Both the position numbers and the translations under genes were made by a program. A stretch of DNA of 64,000 bases from Piromyces finnis (Eukaryota > Neocallimastigomycota > Neocallimastigomycetes > Neocallimastigales > Neocallimastigaceae): positions 558,001 through 622,000 of the forward strand of contig MCFH01000001.1 in NCBI GenBank assembly GCA_002104945.1, given 5' to 3'. Below, piece after piece: positions 1-17,562 of the stretch. The notes below the pieces were generated by a model, which was given only the letters and a program-made list of their open reading frames with translations, was not told the DNA's origin and made no database searches. How positions within the stretch are numbered: position 1 is the first letter of the stretch; the number at the start of each line of letters is the position of its first letter.

Positions 1-2
1 AC

Positions 3-1781
3 CGTAATGTTAAACGAGTTTCATGTATTAATTTAGGACTTTCTAATAGCTCAAGTTCCACTTCATCTACTCTTGGACGTCATCGTCATACACTCTCTAC
101 TCACGTTTTTATTAGTGATTTTGATTCTATCACTAGTATGAGTACAAACTTTAAGGATCACATTAAAAATGTCATGACGGCGGAACCTTTAAATGATTCA
201 TCTACCGAAGATAGTAATTCCAAATCGAATGGTAATACTGGTTCCACTCCGTCTCAACCATTAAAAAGTAGTGTAGATGAAAGTATGATAAATAAGGTAG
301 GTGGTGAAGAAGAAAGTTTTGCTAATTCTTCTGCATCTTCAATTATGAAACCATATATTCCTGGTTTTGATAACAGAAACAAATCCTTATCTTTTAGTTC
401 TTCTCATCTATCTTCTTCCATTTTCAATTTCCTTAATAAGGAGACAATAGAAAATCAACGTTTATACCAGAATTCTAAAAAACCCAATACCTTAATGGAT
501 GATGCTGCCGCCCTCAATCTCAATGCTAATACTTCTTCTAATGCTTTAAATACAAGTTCATTGATTCCAGCTTTTAATGGTATTCATACGGATAAGATAA
601 ATAATTTTAGGAAGAGTGATATTTTCAATATTAATGGTAAAATTCAACGCCATGGTAACAAGTATCATTCTATTGCTACTTCCAATGGCTATCTTACTTA
701 CCTTTCTGAAGGTGAGAATTCCTTTAACAATGATTCACTCCTTTCCAACTTTTCTTCAGATGCATTAGTAAATGAGCCAAGCCAATCAAGTACTCAAGCT
801 GCTGAGGTTAATCCATCAAATGTAGATAATTCTTATTTGTCATTAAATGCATTCCCACCACAATTTGGTACATTAAAGAGTACCATTCTTGGAAATCCAT
901 CTAACAGTATACTTATAAATCATGATCCAAACCAAAGTCATTCTAGTTTAAAGAAGATTACTTATGATGATAGTGGTGATTTGACAAATTCTGCAAGTCA
1001 TAAAGCCATTAAATTTAAGTCTTCTGATACTGAAGATTTGCCATCTGTTACAACAAAAGAGACCCAAAGCGATGGACCTAGACCAATTCGTATTAAGGAA
1101 TTAGCTCGTCAACGTATGAGTATGTTTAATGAAATTAACTCTATTTTGGATCGTCTTTGTATTTCTAATATGGCTTATGAAATGGATCAACGTGCTCTCC
1201 CATCTCTTAAATTTAAGACAGTTAATAATTTTACTCATTCATTAGGCAATAGTAATGTTTCCTCCCTGACAAATCCTTACCAACCATTCTTTTATAATAA
1301 TCTTGATAGTACAAGTGATGTTGCCTCTCTTTATAATGCGATAACTATTAATCAAACACCAGATCATGAATCATCTAATTCTGAATCAGATTCTGGATCT
1401 GAAGTTCACAAGGAAGAACCAATAGATAGTCCAATCCTTAGCCCCTCACCAAAGCTTCCAGTGATCGCTTTGGAAGGAAAAGTTCTTGATACTAATACCA
1501 TTGTTAATAAAGAAAAAAATAAGAAAACAATTAAACACAAAAAGAGTCGTGGTTTAATGGTCATAGGAAAAAGTTTGAAAAAATTCAAGAGTTTTATTAC
1601 TGGTAGTAATAGTAGTAGTAAGAAAAAGAAAGTACCTATGAAAGTAAGAACTTCATCTATATATATGGATCCAGAAGGTCATGGTGTTCAATATTCTATT
1701 GAAAAAGTTGTCATTTGTGAAGAAGAAGAAGCTAATGAAAATACTGAATTCCAGGATACTTTAGCGAAAACTACTGATTAG
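3..1781 (+). CDS. Ser/Asn-rich protein of unknown function, 5' end cut by the window edge
   Basis: The frame is open from base 3 to the TAG ending at 1781, giving at least 592 residues. The first in-frame ATG is at 138, but the frame stays open upstream of it and those codons (Ser/Thr-rich, then an Arg/His stretch) look coding, so the true start probably lies outside the window. The protein is low-complexity, rich in Ser, Asn and Thr, with no membrane segment. A more ordered patch around bases 1080-1210 contains an Arg/Met-rich stretch (RIKELARQRMSMFNEINSIL). A basic segment near bases 1510-1650 is followed by an acidic tail. I recognise no family. A regulatory or scaffold protein of fungal type is possible but only a guess. 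No intron is visible in the part present. Confidence 0.75.
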   Translation, partial: RNVKRVSCINLGLSNSSSSTSSTLGRHRHTLSTHVFISDFDSITSMSTNFKDHIKNVMTAEPLNDSSTEDSNSKSNGNTGSTPSQPLKSSVDESMINKVGGEEESFANSSASSIMKPYIPGFDNRNKSLSFSSSHLSSSIFNFLNKETIENQRLYQNSKKPNTLMDDAAALNLNANTSSNALNTSSLIPAFNGIHTDKINNFRKSDIFNINGKIQRHGNKYHSIATSNGYLTYLSEGENSFNNDSLLSNFSSDALVNEPSQSSTQAAEVNPSNVDNSYLSLNAFPPQFGTLKSTILGNPSNSILINHDPNQSHSSLKKITYDDSGDLTNSASHKAIKFKSSDTEDLPSVTTKETQSDGPRPIRIKELARQRMSMFNEINSILDRLCISNMAYEMDQRALPSLKFKTVNNFTHSLGNSNVSSLTNPYQPFFYNNLDSTSDVASLYNAITINQTPDHESSNSESDSGSEVHKEEPIDSPILSPSPKLPVIALEGKVLDTNTIVNKEKNKKTIKHKKSRGLMVIGKSLKKFKSFITGSNSSSKKKKVPMKVRTSSIYMDPEGHGVQYSIEKVVICEEEEANENTEFQDTLAKTTD

Positions 1782-2422
1782 ACAATAATTTAGTAGTAAC
1801 ATTTTCATTTTTTTTTTACTGTTAAATAGAAGTGATGCCATTAATAATAATAATAATAAAAAAAAAAGAATTATGAAACAAATCCTTTTTTTTTTTTTTT
1901 TTTTTTTATAAATGACACATAAATAAACAATATCAAATACAAAAAACAACAACAACAACATCAATAATATTAGTAATACCTAATAAATTCTATGAAATAT
2001 TCAAAAAAAAAAAAAAATAGTTATCATAATTAAAGTGAATAATTATCATAACTTTTTTTAATAATACAAATAATACAATAATAAATCAAAAAAAAAAAAA
2101 AAAAATAGAAATAATTTTGGAAACTATTAAATTAAAATTAAATTATTAAAAAATAATAATAATATCAATATTTAATAATACCCAAAATTCATAATTATTA
2201 ACAAGCAATTATAACAATCAAACAATAACAACAAAAATATATATAAAAAAAAATATGGTAATAAGTTAAAGGTTAAGAAGAAATAATTTATCTTTTAACA
2301 TTTAATTATTATCATCTATATTTTTCCTTAAAAGAATATATATATATATGTATATATTTATAAACTAAAAATATAGAATAAAAATATAGAATTAAAAAAA
2401 CATATAGTTTTATTTTTTTACA

Positions 2423-2465
<43 letters not shown>

Positions 2466-3241
2466 GTAATATATATATATATATAAATAAGAAATAGAGT
2501 ATATATAATTAAAAATAATATAATATACATACATACACGTACATATATAAAACAGGCATGTTCATTTTAACCTACCCTTTTACGATAAAGAATGATTAAA
2601 TAATTAAATGATTTATATATTTAATATAATTTACATAATTATTTAATTCATTAAAAAAATACAAAAATACAAAAAAAAAAAAAAAAAAAAAAAAAAACTT
2701 GGTGATTTAATTATTTCTATTTAAAAAAAATTAAATAGTAAGCTAAATCATGAATTAAAAATTATGAATAAATGATGTGCTTTATATGTTAATATATATG
2801 TAATATATATATATATATATCTATCTAATTATCTATATCAATATGAGTTGATAAAACTTTATATAAAACAAATATAAAGAAAAAGTTTAATCAACCATTT
2901 TAATAATAAAAATAAAAAAAATACAATAAAATTATAATTTTATATATTGAAATCCCTTCCCTCCCTCACTTTTTTTTTTATCTTTTTTTCTTTTTTAAAT
3001 AATTTAATAGAAAATAGGAAAAGTAATTTATAAAGAAAATTATATTTAAAATAAAAGTGAAATATATAATTTTCTGTAAAAATATTTTAAAGTTTTTTTT
3101 TTTTTTTTAAAAAATTTATACTATTTTTTTTAACACTCCCTTGTTTTTTTTCTTTTTTCTTTTTTCATTATAAAATGTTATAATAAATAAATAATAAATA
3201 AAAATAAGTTATCCCTTGGAACAAATCAATCCATCATTCAA

Positions 3242-3321
<80 letters not shown>

Positions 3322-3698
3322 AAGACACCTTTTTTTTTTTTTATAATTTTGTCCTTTCCTTTAGGAAGATTACTATTTAATTACTACTTTTAATATAAAC
3401 ACAAATTCTAAACTTGACTTTTTTAAACTACTTTTTTTGTATTTATTTAAATATTTTTATTTTTATTTTTTATCTTTATATCTTTGTAAGTTCTAGTTTT
3501 TCTATTTTTTTCTTTATTATTATTATTTTTTTTTAAATTCCGTGTTTTTTCTCTCTTTTTCTTTTATCATTATTGACAAATTGTTATTTATTATTATTAT
3601 TATTATTATTATTTTTTTCTTACTGAAATACATATGGAGATTAAATATTTCCCTTTTTTCAATTGTCTAATGATATCTCTATTGTTTCTTCGGATTAT
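1782..3698. other. Intergenic DNA between convergent genes
   Basis: This is nearly pure A/T sequence with homopolymer runs, TA runs and a TAAA array. I see no ORF with coding character. It holds the 3' regions of the convergent flanking genes. Confidence 0.7.
3241..3320. repeat. (TAAA)n tetranucleotide microsatellite
   Basis: About 20 uninterrupted AAAT units lie in the intergenic region upstream of the guanylate kinase stop codon. Confidence 0.95.
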
Positions 3699-4241
3699 TT
3701 AAAGATCATATTTAGATTTAAGGAATTCTTCTAAATTAGCAAAAGCCTTTTCTAAATCATCATTGACAATAATAATATCGTGGACACCTGGAGTTTCACC
3801 ATATTCTAATTCAGCTTTAGCAGCACCTAAACGTTTTTGTAAACTTTCTTCAGTTTCGGTGTTACGATCTCTTAAACGCTTTTCTAAAATTTCAAGACTT
3901 GGTGGCTTGATGAAAACGAAAATTGGGTTAAGATCGGTCTTTTTAACACTACGGACACCTTGTTGATCAATATCTAAGACACAAATCTTACCAGAACTAC
4001 CAACAGAACGAACAGCCTTTAAAGAAGTACCGTACATATTACCAGAAAATTCGGCATGTTCAATGAAAGCATTTTCGTCAATTAACTTTAAGAATTCTTC
4101 ACGAGTAACAAAGTAGTAACTAACACCATCCTTTTCACCTTCACGTGGTTGACGAGTAGTGTCTATACATTTAATTATCATAGTTATTTTATACATATTT
4201 TGTTAATGGAAAATTTGTTGTTGTCATATATCATGAATGAT

Positions 4242-4282
<41 letters not shown>

Positions 4283-5244
4283 AATAAAAATATATTATTT
4301 AATAGTTTTTCATATCAGTATTGTGATTTTAATAAAAATAGTGAAATGCTTTTTTTTTTTTTTTTTTTTTAAATATATATATTTTTTAATGAATATAAAA
4401 TATTGATAATTTTTATTAAACCATTTTTAATAATCTATTTATCTATCGATTTTCTTTTCTTTTCTTATTGATTATTCATTATTTTTACTGAACAATGTAT
4501 ATAAAACTTTATTATTTAATTGTATAATATTTACGAGAAATAGAAAAACCGAATTTTCCTGGGTATTTTTCGTAAAGCTTTTTGAAGAGGGTAGATTTAC
4601 CAGAACCGGATGGACCAGAAATAACTAATGGTCTAGCTATATGATTAATATTATTAATGTTTTTGTTGTTATTATGGTGTAATGAAATTCAGTTTTAAAT
4701 TATTGTCAAGTAATAATAAAAATAGAAAATTAAAAAAAAAAGGATAAAAATAAAATACAATGTTAATTTATAATCAGTATTAAAGAAATAACATTATGTT
4801 ATATTACTTTTTATTATTTTTATCATATTTACCTGATTGTTCAGTCTATTTTCAAGAAGTTTAGATTATTATTATTATTATATATATACATATAAAAAGT
4901 TTAGAAATTGCAATAAAAATAATAATACAAATAATAGAAAAAAAAAAGGCATTTTATTCTTTTTCCACTTGAAATATTAAATACTTGGTTTATAAAATTA
5001 AATATATTCTAAAAAGTTCAACTATTAGGAAAAATACAATAGTATATATTTATTTAATTATTTTTCCAGCTTATTTAATTTAAATTAAAAACTTTTATAT
5101 TATTATTTCATTATTGATTATTGATTATTATTGATTATTATTGATTATTATTGATTATTATTGATTATTATTGATTATTTTTGTTATTGTTATATATTCT
5201 ACTATGACAGAAAGAAGAGCTTTAATACTAACAATTGGAGCCAT
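3699..5244 (-). CDS. GUK1: Guanylate kinase, 4 exons including two tentative micro-exons
   Basis: Guanylate kinase transfers phosphate from ATP to GMP in the cytosol, feeding GTP synthesis. Exon 3 (4636-4535) encodes [15 protein letters not shown], the P-loop, and ends at FSIS. Exon 4 (4162-3699) continues [10 protein letters not shown], then [10 protein letters not shown] and the lid and core segments through YGTSLKAV, and ends [11 protein letters not shown]. The exon 3-4 splice recreates the family sequence [14 protein letters not shown] exactly in phase. The 5' end is short: I propose a 12-nt exon 5244-5233 (M-A-P-I) and a 13-nt exon 4845-4833 (T-E-Q-S), both in phase. Together these give 196 residues, the usual length for this enzyme. 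Identity is sure; the first two exons are inferred and the 12-nt exon uses an atypical GTTAGT donor. Confidence 0.9.
5111..5178. repeat. Short tandem repeat, 10-bp unit (TTGATTATTA)
   Basis: Several near-identical 10-bp units lie just upstream, on the + strand, of the proposed guanylate kinase start. By position this falls in its first intron or 5' region. Confidence 0.85.
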
Positions 5245-7289
5245 ATTATATTAATATTATTACAAGATTAATATTTTGTAAAAGAAAAAAAAATTTTTTT
5301 TGTTGAAATTTTATATATGAGATTGCTATTTTTTTCGTATAATACAAACGTATACATAATATACATAATGTATTATATATTTTTTTAAAGTTGTTTTGGT
5401 ATATTTTGTAGAACCTATTTCATAATGAAAAATATGAAAAAGTTTTATGCTTAAATTGTTTAACATATTTTTAAGTTATTCATTCGAAAAAAAAATAATT
5501 ATATAGGTAATAATAAATTAAAAAAAAAAACTATTTATATTCTCATTCTCAAGTTATATGCATAGGATTTTAAAATAGTTTTTTTTTTATAATCTTTATT
5601 TTCTTTATCTATATTAACTTTTTAACTTGTTTTAAACTTTAATTTTTCTTTCTTACTTTAAAGAACCAAACCATGAATTTCATTAAATTATTGATCCTTA
5701 TATCCATGATACTAATTATTTCTCTTTTTTTTTTTATAGTCAAAATAAAACCTTTTCATTTTTTAATACATTTCCATGAATTGTAGAGTGGTAAAAAAAA
5801 TAAATTGTATATAATATTCACAATTTAAAATGAGATAATAAGTTTTTGTTTTTATAATATTTTAAAATATAATTAACAATCGTTTTTGTTCAACAATTCT
5901 TTTAAAGTTTAAATTTTGCCAAAAATTTTAGGTGTAACCAGTAATCATTTGTGTAACAAAACAAAGCATAAAGCACTTTTAAAAAGATTTTTTTCTTAAA
6001 TTCATTTACTCTTTTTTTTTTTATTCTTTTATTATAATAATTAATTAAAAACTTATTATAATATTTATAATAAATAAAAGTATCACTGATACATTGATAA
6101 AATCATATTTATTTTACTATTAAAACTTATTTAGAAAGAAAAAGAATGTTGTTAAAATGAATTCTTTTTTTTTTTTTTGTTTTTTCAAAAAGTGCTATAT
6201 AGTCATTTTAAATGTTTAATGTATGAAAAAAAAATATTTAAAATGTATAATAATCTTAAATATATTCATAAGCAGTCAAAATCGACGATTTATGGATATA
6301 AATCTGTAATTTTATTGATAGAAATTGTTATGTAATGTTATTTTTAGTATTTTATGATTCTTATTCTAAATGTTATAAAATAAATTAATAATTATAGAAA
6401 ACTTTATTTTCATTAATGAATTTTTTTCCTTTTTATTCAAAAAAAAAAAAAAAAGATATTGATGTTGTATTTCATAATTTAATATTAACTATAAAATCCA
6501 TCTTTTTTTTTTTTACTTCTTTTTGACTTTTTAAATTAGAAATTAATATCATTATTATTAGAATTTTTATCTTTTTTTTTTTTTTCATAAAGTTTAATAA
6601 AAATATTTTTTATAATTTAATTTATTTAAAATTTAAATCAATCTAATTAATTTTTTTTTTTTTTTAATTATAAAACTAAATAGAACAAAAAGTTTTTTTT
6701 TAAATTCATTATATAACAAAAAAAAAAAAAGCACCATTTTCATTAAAGAATTTTATTAAATCATAAATATCATTTCATTAAAGAGGAATAATAACAACAA
6801 TAATAAATATATTATTAAAAAAAAAGTAAATATACATTTCAATTAGTGGTGACATTATGTAAAAGTTTTATCTATTTTTTCTATATTAAAAATAGTAATA
6901 AAGTAGTAAGAGCAAAAACATTGAACAGTTAACTTTAACTATAATAAAAAGAAAGAAAGAAAAAAAAAAAAAAACACATACAATAAACTAAATAAAATTT
7001 ATTTGAATAGTACTTTTAGCGTATGGTTAAAACTTATTGTAATTTCAATTGTATTATTATACCAATTTTAATGTGAAATTTGAATATAACTAATTCATGT
7101 ATTCATTTCAATATTTGAAAATATATTTAAATACTAAATACTTTAAAAAGTAAAAAACAAACAAACAAAAAAAAAATAGCTAAGTAAAAAAATAAAAAAA
7201 AAAACAAAAAACACAAAATATATAAAGTGCTTATATTATAATAAAATTATTTAAGAAATTGTATATTACATGTATATCCTATTAATATA
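5245..7289. promoter_or_regulatory. Divergent intergenic region (guanylate kinase / Etp1-like)
   Basis: This A/T-rich stretch of about 2 kb must hold the promoters of both flanking divergent genes. I see homopolymer runs but no recognisable element. A 36-codon hydrophobic ORF near 5673 has no supporting features. Confidence 0.5.
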
Positions 7290-9776
7290 ATGGTTTTTTA
7301 TCAATTAAAATTTGAACTTTTTAATTCTAAAAATCAATCATTTCAATTTATACCAAATAATATATTCGAACCTATTTCAAACATTGAAAAATATAATATT
7401 AAAAAAAACAATACAGCCAATAATAAAGAATTATCATTTGAAAATAATAAATTTGATTTTAGACTTGGTCCTATAAATATTGAATGGATAGACATGGAAA
7501 ATAAAGTACTTGAAAATGGTAGTAGTAAAAGTAGTAGTACACCAAATTCTACTAATAATAATAATAATAATAATAATAACAACAGTATCTCAATTAATAA
7601 ACAAAAAGATAAAAGAAATATTTCGTCAGAAAAGAAAACTTCAACCATTAGTAGGGATAAAAATAATAATGACGTTTTTATCGATGCAACTTCAGGTTAT
7701 TCAAAAAATAATTCAAACTTATCCACTAATTCAAAGAATAATTTAATGACAAATAATACTGCTCTTTTTACTATTAATAACAGTAATGCTAGTTATGAAT
7801 TAGAAAGACAACAATATATAAAAATTAATGAAAAAAAAATTAAAAAACATGGCTTTATACCCGTTTCTGGAGGCTTTATACCCTATTCCTCTGTAAATAC
7901 TAAATTTGAAATAGGAATTCTTCATTTATATAGAGGAATTACTAAAAATAATATAAAAGATCAGTCCCCTTCAAATATGGATAATTATTCTATTGAGGAT
8001 ACAAATGAAATTTCTCCAGATATTGCCAATTCTTTAGACCCATCCGATATGGATAACTCAAAAAAACAACCCATGGAAAATTCATATACATCGTGTTCAG
8101 AAAATATCAAAAAATATAAAATTGTTTGCGTATTGGCTGTACCTTCTTATATGAGTACTATCGACTTTTTGAATTTTGTTGGGCCTATTCGAAAATACGT
8201 TTCTCATTTTAGAATTATAAATGATACTCTTCCAAATCGTTTCATGGTATTAATGATGTTTAGAAAGTCAAAATATGCATATGATTTTGTTAATCATTAT
8301 AACGGTATTCAATTTAATTCATTGGAGCCTGAAACTTGTCATGCAGTTTTTATTGAAAAGATCGAATTCCAAGCTATGGATTTACCATCCCATTTAATTC
8401 TTTTTCCAGATAATCCAATTGCTATCGAAGATTTAAAAAAAATAGAAAAGGAGAAATCACAACAAAAGCAACACCAGCAGCATTTTTCAAATAATAAAAA
8501 TGATTCTCAAAAGTCATTGGATACCAATAATACTTTAGATTCGACCTCTTCTTTACAAAAAATATCATCCTCTGACGGTATCTTGACATCATATAATTTA
8601 TCAAACACTAATGCAAACGAAAGTACATTAAAAAATAAAGATATTATTATTAGTAGTTCAGGACAAAATAATATTAAGAAAGCAGAAAAGATTGAATTAC
8701 CAATTTGTCCAGTTTGTTTGGAAAGAATGGATTCTTCTGTGACAGGTTTATTAACTATTTTATGTCAACATACTTTTCATTGTCATTGTCTTAGCAAATG
8801 GAAAGGTAGTACATGTCCTGTTTGTCGTTACAGTCAAAAATCTTTTTTGGGTACAGATCAACAAAATGAATGCTCATCCTGTCAATCTACTGAAAATTTA
8901 TGGATTTGTCTTATTTGTGGAAATATAGGTTGTGGCCGTTATCAGCAGGCTCATGCCTATGAACATTTCTTAAAGACGAACCATTTATATTCTTTAGAAA
9001 TTGAAACTCAGAGAGTTTGGGATTATGCAGGTGATGGTTATGTTCATCGTCTTATTCAGAATAAAATTGATGGAAAATTAGTGGAGTTACCTAGTCCTGC
9101 TCCATTTGATGAAGATAGTCAATCTGGCTTGTTACAGCAACAACAGCAACAACAGCAACAGCAGCAGAATCAACAACAATTAGCTAATAATATGTTGACT
9201 GAGATTAATAATAAAAAAATTAATTATTTAAGTACCGAATATAATGATCTTTTAACTTCACAACTTGAATCTCAAAAATTTTATTTTGAAAATCAAATCG
9301 AAGATATGAAAAAAGTATTTAATGTTCAATTACACAATTTGAGTGACTATTACGAAAATATTAATATGAAAAAGAATAAAGAAATAAGTGAGCTTAATGA
9401 AAAACTTCAATACGAATTTAACCAAAATCAAAATTTAGAAAAAGAAAAAAGTTTTTTACTTAAAGAAAAAAAGACCATGGAGAAAAAGATTGAACGTAGT
9501 GAAAGTTTAAAAAAAGATTATCAAGAGGAAAAGGTATTGACGAAAATGTTATTAGAGAATCAAAACAAACTGAAGATTTTAGTCGATGAAAAAGATAAAG
9601 AAATAAACGATTTAAAAGAACAAGTTCGTGATTTAATGTTTTATCTAGATGCAAAATCAAAGGTAGAAAACTGTGAAAATAAGGAAGAAATACAAAATGG
9701 AACAATAATAATAAGTGAGGAATCTTCTACCTCATCTAAAAAGAAAAAAAAGACAAAAAACAAAAAAAAGAAATAA
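7290..9776 (+). CDS. ETP1: BRAP2/Etp1-like RING and UBP zinc-finger ubiquitin ligase
   Basis: This single-exon gene encodes 828 residues and matches the BRCA1-associated protein 2 family (yeast Etp1). The order is: an Asn/Ser-rich N-terminus; the family's RNP-like BRAP2 domain at about residues 275-360 (KYKIVCVLAVP to AVFIEKIEF); a RING-H2 finger at about 473-513 (CPVCLERM, CQHTFHCHCL, CPVC); a UBP-type zinc finger at about 528-603 (CSSC, WICLICGNIGCGRY, HAYEHFLKTNH); a Gln run near 616-630; a long coiled coil at about 645-790; and a Lys-rich tail. Family members are E3 ligases; human BRAP restrains Ras/MAPK signalling by sequestering KSR, and yeast Etp1 acts in ethanol-responsive turnover. 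All Zn-binding Cys/His of both fingers appear present. The Met at 7290 is the first in-frame ATG and a poly-A-rich leader precedes it. Confidence 0.95.
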   Translation: MVFYQLKFELFNSKNQSFQFIPNNIFEPISNIEKYNIKKNNTANNKELSFENNKFDFRLGPINIEWIDMENKVLENGSSKSSSTPNSTNNNNNNNNNNSISINKQKDKRNISSEKKTSTISRDKNNNDVFIDATSGYSKNNSNLSTNSKNNLMTNNTALFTINNSNASYELERQQYIKINEKKIKKHGFIPVSGGFIPYSSVNTKFEIGILHLYRGITKNNIKDQSPSNMDNYSIEDTNEISPDIANSLDPSDMDNSKKQPMENSYTSCSENIKKYKIVCVLAVPSYMSTIDFLNFVGPIRKYVSHFRIINDTLPNRFMVLMMFRKSKYAYDFVNHYNGIQFNSLEPETCHAVFIEKIEFQAMDLPSHLILFPDNPIAIEDLKKIEKEKSQQKQHQQHFSNNKNDSQKSLDTNNTLDSTSSLQKISSSDGILTSYNLSNTNANESTLKNKDIIISSSGQNNIKKAEKIELPICPVCLERMDSSVTGLLTILCQHTFHCHCLSKWKGSTCPVCRYSQKSFLGTDQQNECSSCQSTENLWICLICGNIGCGRYQQAHAYEHFLKTNHLYSLEIETQRVWDYAGDGYVHRLIQNKIDGKLVELPSPAPFDEDSQSGLLQQQQQQQQQQQNQQQLANNMLTEINNKKINYLSTEYNDLLTSQLESQKFYFENQIEDMKKVFNVQLHNLSDYYENINMKKNKEISELNEKLQYEFNQNQNLEKEKSFLLKEKKTMEKKIERSESLKKDYQEEKVLTKMLLENQNKLKILVDEKDKEINDLKEQVRDLMFYLDAKSKVENCENKEEIQNGTIIISEESSTSSKKKKKTKNKKKK

Positions 9777-10877
<1,101 letters not shown>

Positions 10878-12589
10878 ATGAACAGTTTACAACAACAACA
10901 AAGAGAATTTAAGCAAAGACTTGCAAAACAACCTATTTTTAAAAGAAATATTATTAATCATAATACAACTAATAACAATAACAGTAGTACCTCTAACAAT
11001 AGTAAACTTCATAATAAAATATTTGATGCTAGAAAAATACAAAAAAAGCCAAGTAATATATAACGAATTTTTTTTTTTTTCTAGATTTTTATATATTTGT
11101 TTCTAATAATCTATTAATTTATATATATATGAATATATATATTATATACCTTTTTTTTTTCCTTATAAATATATAAATTTTAAATAACATTGATAATAAT
11201 ATTAAAAAATGATAAATGAAATACATTTCAAAATTTGAATTTCAAAATTGGATTTTTATTAAATAAATAATAGTATTTGAATTACCCGTTGCTGGAACAA
11301 AACAGAGAAATATTGGTCAACAATTATATGAAGTTATTGCATATTTAAAAGTAATGTCAATTATGTCCTTAATATATTTATTATAAAATCAATATTATTA
11401 AGCGAAATTAATAAATAATTTTATTTTTAAATAATGTATTTTTTTTTTATTAGACTGTTGATGAACCACAAACAGCAGAAAATTTAAAAAAATTTGCACA
11501 AGTTGATGTCTATTCCTCAGAAGAATTATATAAAAATCTAACAAATAATAATAAGATTACATTTGATCCAGAAAAAAACACTTTTGCTTATAAAGTACCT
11601 ATAATATATTTTAAAAACAAAACAACAGTAGCAAAAAAAAAATAATAATTAATATTTATATAAATTATTATAAAACAAAATATTAAATCAATTAATAGCC
11701 AGTATATGATATAAAAGGCAAAGATGATTTATTGAAATTAGTTAGAGAACATAAGGCAATGGAAGTCAAAGCATTAAAAGATTCTTATTCAAAATTAATG
11801 GAAACCATAAAAGTAATTCAATTTAAAGAAAGAAATACTTTTTATTAAAAAAAAAATATATTATTTTTATTAAAATGTTTCTAATCATTATTATATTATT
11901 ATTGTATTTATTATATGACTGAATTTTTTATTAATAAAAAATTAAAGGAATTAGAAGAAGAAGGAAATATCTTAGTAATATATAATAAGACCAAGGGTAT
12001 TCCAATGGTAATTTATCCAAACAATAAGGCATATAATGTTGAAACAGATGATGGTACAATTCTAATTATATTAATTTATTAATAATACATAAATTCATAT
12101 ATAATAAAAATTAATTAAAAAAAATATATATATTTTTCTTGTTTTCTAATATCTAATATATGAATAAATTATAGTATTCAAAGACTTATGGCATTCACTG
12201 AAGGTACCGGCAGGAGAAGATTTATCAAAGGAATTAGAAAAGGGTATAAAAAATAATTATAATTACATTGAATAATAATAAAACATATTTTTAAATATAT
12301 ATATATATATATATTTGTACAGCTGGTTTGAAATCTATGGAAGTATATCAATCTAAAATTAATCCAAAGGTAAATAAATAAGCAACAATAATAACAAAAA
12401 AAAAAAAAAAAAGTGGAATGGAAAATTTAAATAATTAATTATAATTAATTATATACATATTTATTTTATTTAATATTTTAGAATAAGGTTAAGAAGAAGG
12501 CTAAACAACGTAACAGAAAAGTCAAGATTACAAATACTCACTTGGAGGGTATCGATCTTACAAAAGATTATGTTGCAGAAAAGAAATGA
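10878..12589 (+). CDS. TFA2: Transcription initiation factor IIE, beta subunit
   Basis: TFIIE beta pairs with TFIIE alpha to recruit and regulate TFIIH at RNA polymerase II promoters. I reconstruct eight exons with phase kept at every join: 10878-11052, 11274-11350, 11454-11594, 11699-11812, 11948-12053, 12175-12243, 12323-12369 and 12482-12589, giving 278 residues, close to fungal Tfa2. The N-terminus is Gln/Asn-rich. The core begins FELPVAGTKQRNIGQQLYEVI (first winged helix), continues ENLKKFAQVDVYSSEELYKNL, and has the second winged-helix part EGNILVIYNKTKGIPMVIYP, then FKDLWHSLKVP. The C-terminus carries the basic KKKAKQRNRKVKITNTHLEG motif followed by IDLTKDY, a family hallmark. All introns are GT-AG, 60-220 nt. 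Confidence 0.93.
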
Positions 12590-13258
12590 TGATATTTATT
12601 TATTTATTTATTCGTTAAACAAAATCTTTTTTTATGATTATTGTAAAGAAAAGTATTTAAATAGAGAGAAATTAAATTATTTATAATATTTATTATTTAT
12701 TAATTTTTATGTATATACAAAAAAAAAAAAAGATAAAGAATGACTTTTTTTTTTTTTTTTTTCAAATAAATGAACATTATAAAATAATTGGCAATTAATA
12801 TTAAATTGTTGTATTATTTAATAAGTCTTTTATTTTAAAACATAATACATAGGATAAATTTATTTTTAAAATGGTTTTAATTTATATTTTTTATTTTATT
12901 ATTATTATTATATATTTTGTCTAAATAATTATTGTTGAATAATAATAATAATTTATTTTTTTAAATATATTTGGATTATTTTTATTACAATAATGATAAC
13001 AATCATTATAAAATTTTATATTATATTTTCTTATTTTTTATAAAAATTAAAAAGTATAAATACTATAAATACAGCAGAAAATAATTTTATATTTAATTCA
13101 CAATTTAAAAAAATAGCAATTAGAGAGTCAACTAATCATGCTCTTTGTATTATTTTAAGATAATATTATAATAGTATATAGTATATATAAATATTTATAA
13201 CAATAAATTAAAGAATTTTATATTTTATGTACTTTGTAAAAAGGTTTATATATTTTGA
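12590..13258. other. Intergenic region between convergent TFIIE beta and Arp genes
   Basis: A/T-rich 3' regions with TATTTATT runs just after the TFIIE beta stop; no further feature seen. Confidence 0.6.
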
Positions 13259-17210
<3,952 letters not shown>

Positions 17211-17562
17211 GTATATAAAAATTATATAATTTCGTCAAAATAATTTAATAATGGTAATATTATCATATTTATTAAAACCAAATGAAATATACTTGAAGGT
17301 AATTCTATATATTAATATTTTTTTTTTTTATTTTGATAAAATGTTTTAAGATTTAAAAATATTAATGAACATTTAATGTATAGATTTGAAACTATATATT
17401 TTAAAAACAATTTTATTATTACTTTCTTTCTTTTTTCTAATTACATATTCATCTATTTTATTTCATATATATATATATATTGATTTTTAAAATTTAGAAA
17501 ATATCGTGGAATTAGTTATTATAAATGTTATATTTAACTATCTAAAATTATATGTATGTTAT
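17211..17562. other. Intergenic region
   Basis: A/T-rich sequence between the 91-residue gene and the proposed Arp start. It must contain the Arp promoter; no element recognised. Confidence 0.45.

Noticed and set aside
2312-2530. Ile-rich minus-strand ORF of 72 codons
   Set aside because: It is a translation of an AAT run and TA repeats in intergenic DNA.
3241-3320. AAAT array as a possible telomeric repeat
   Set aside because: Fungal telomere units are G-rich on one strand; this is an ordinary intergenic microsatellite with genes on both sides.
5673-5787. Short hydrophobic ORF (36 codons) starting MNFIKLLILI
   Set aside because: Too short, no splice partners or conserved motif, and the hydrophobicity follows from T-rich DNA.
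7343-7648. 101-codon minus-strand ORF over the Etp1-like gene
   Set aside because: It is antisense to the Asn-rich N-terminus of a well-supported gene; the Leu runs come from AAT codons.
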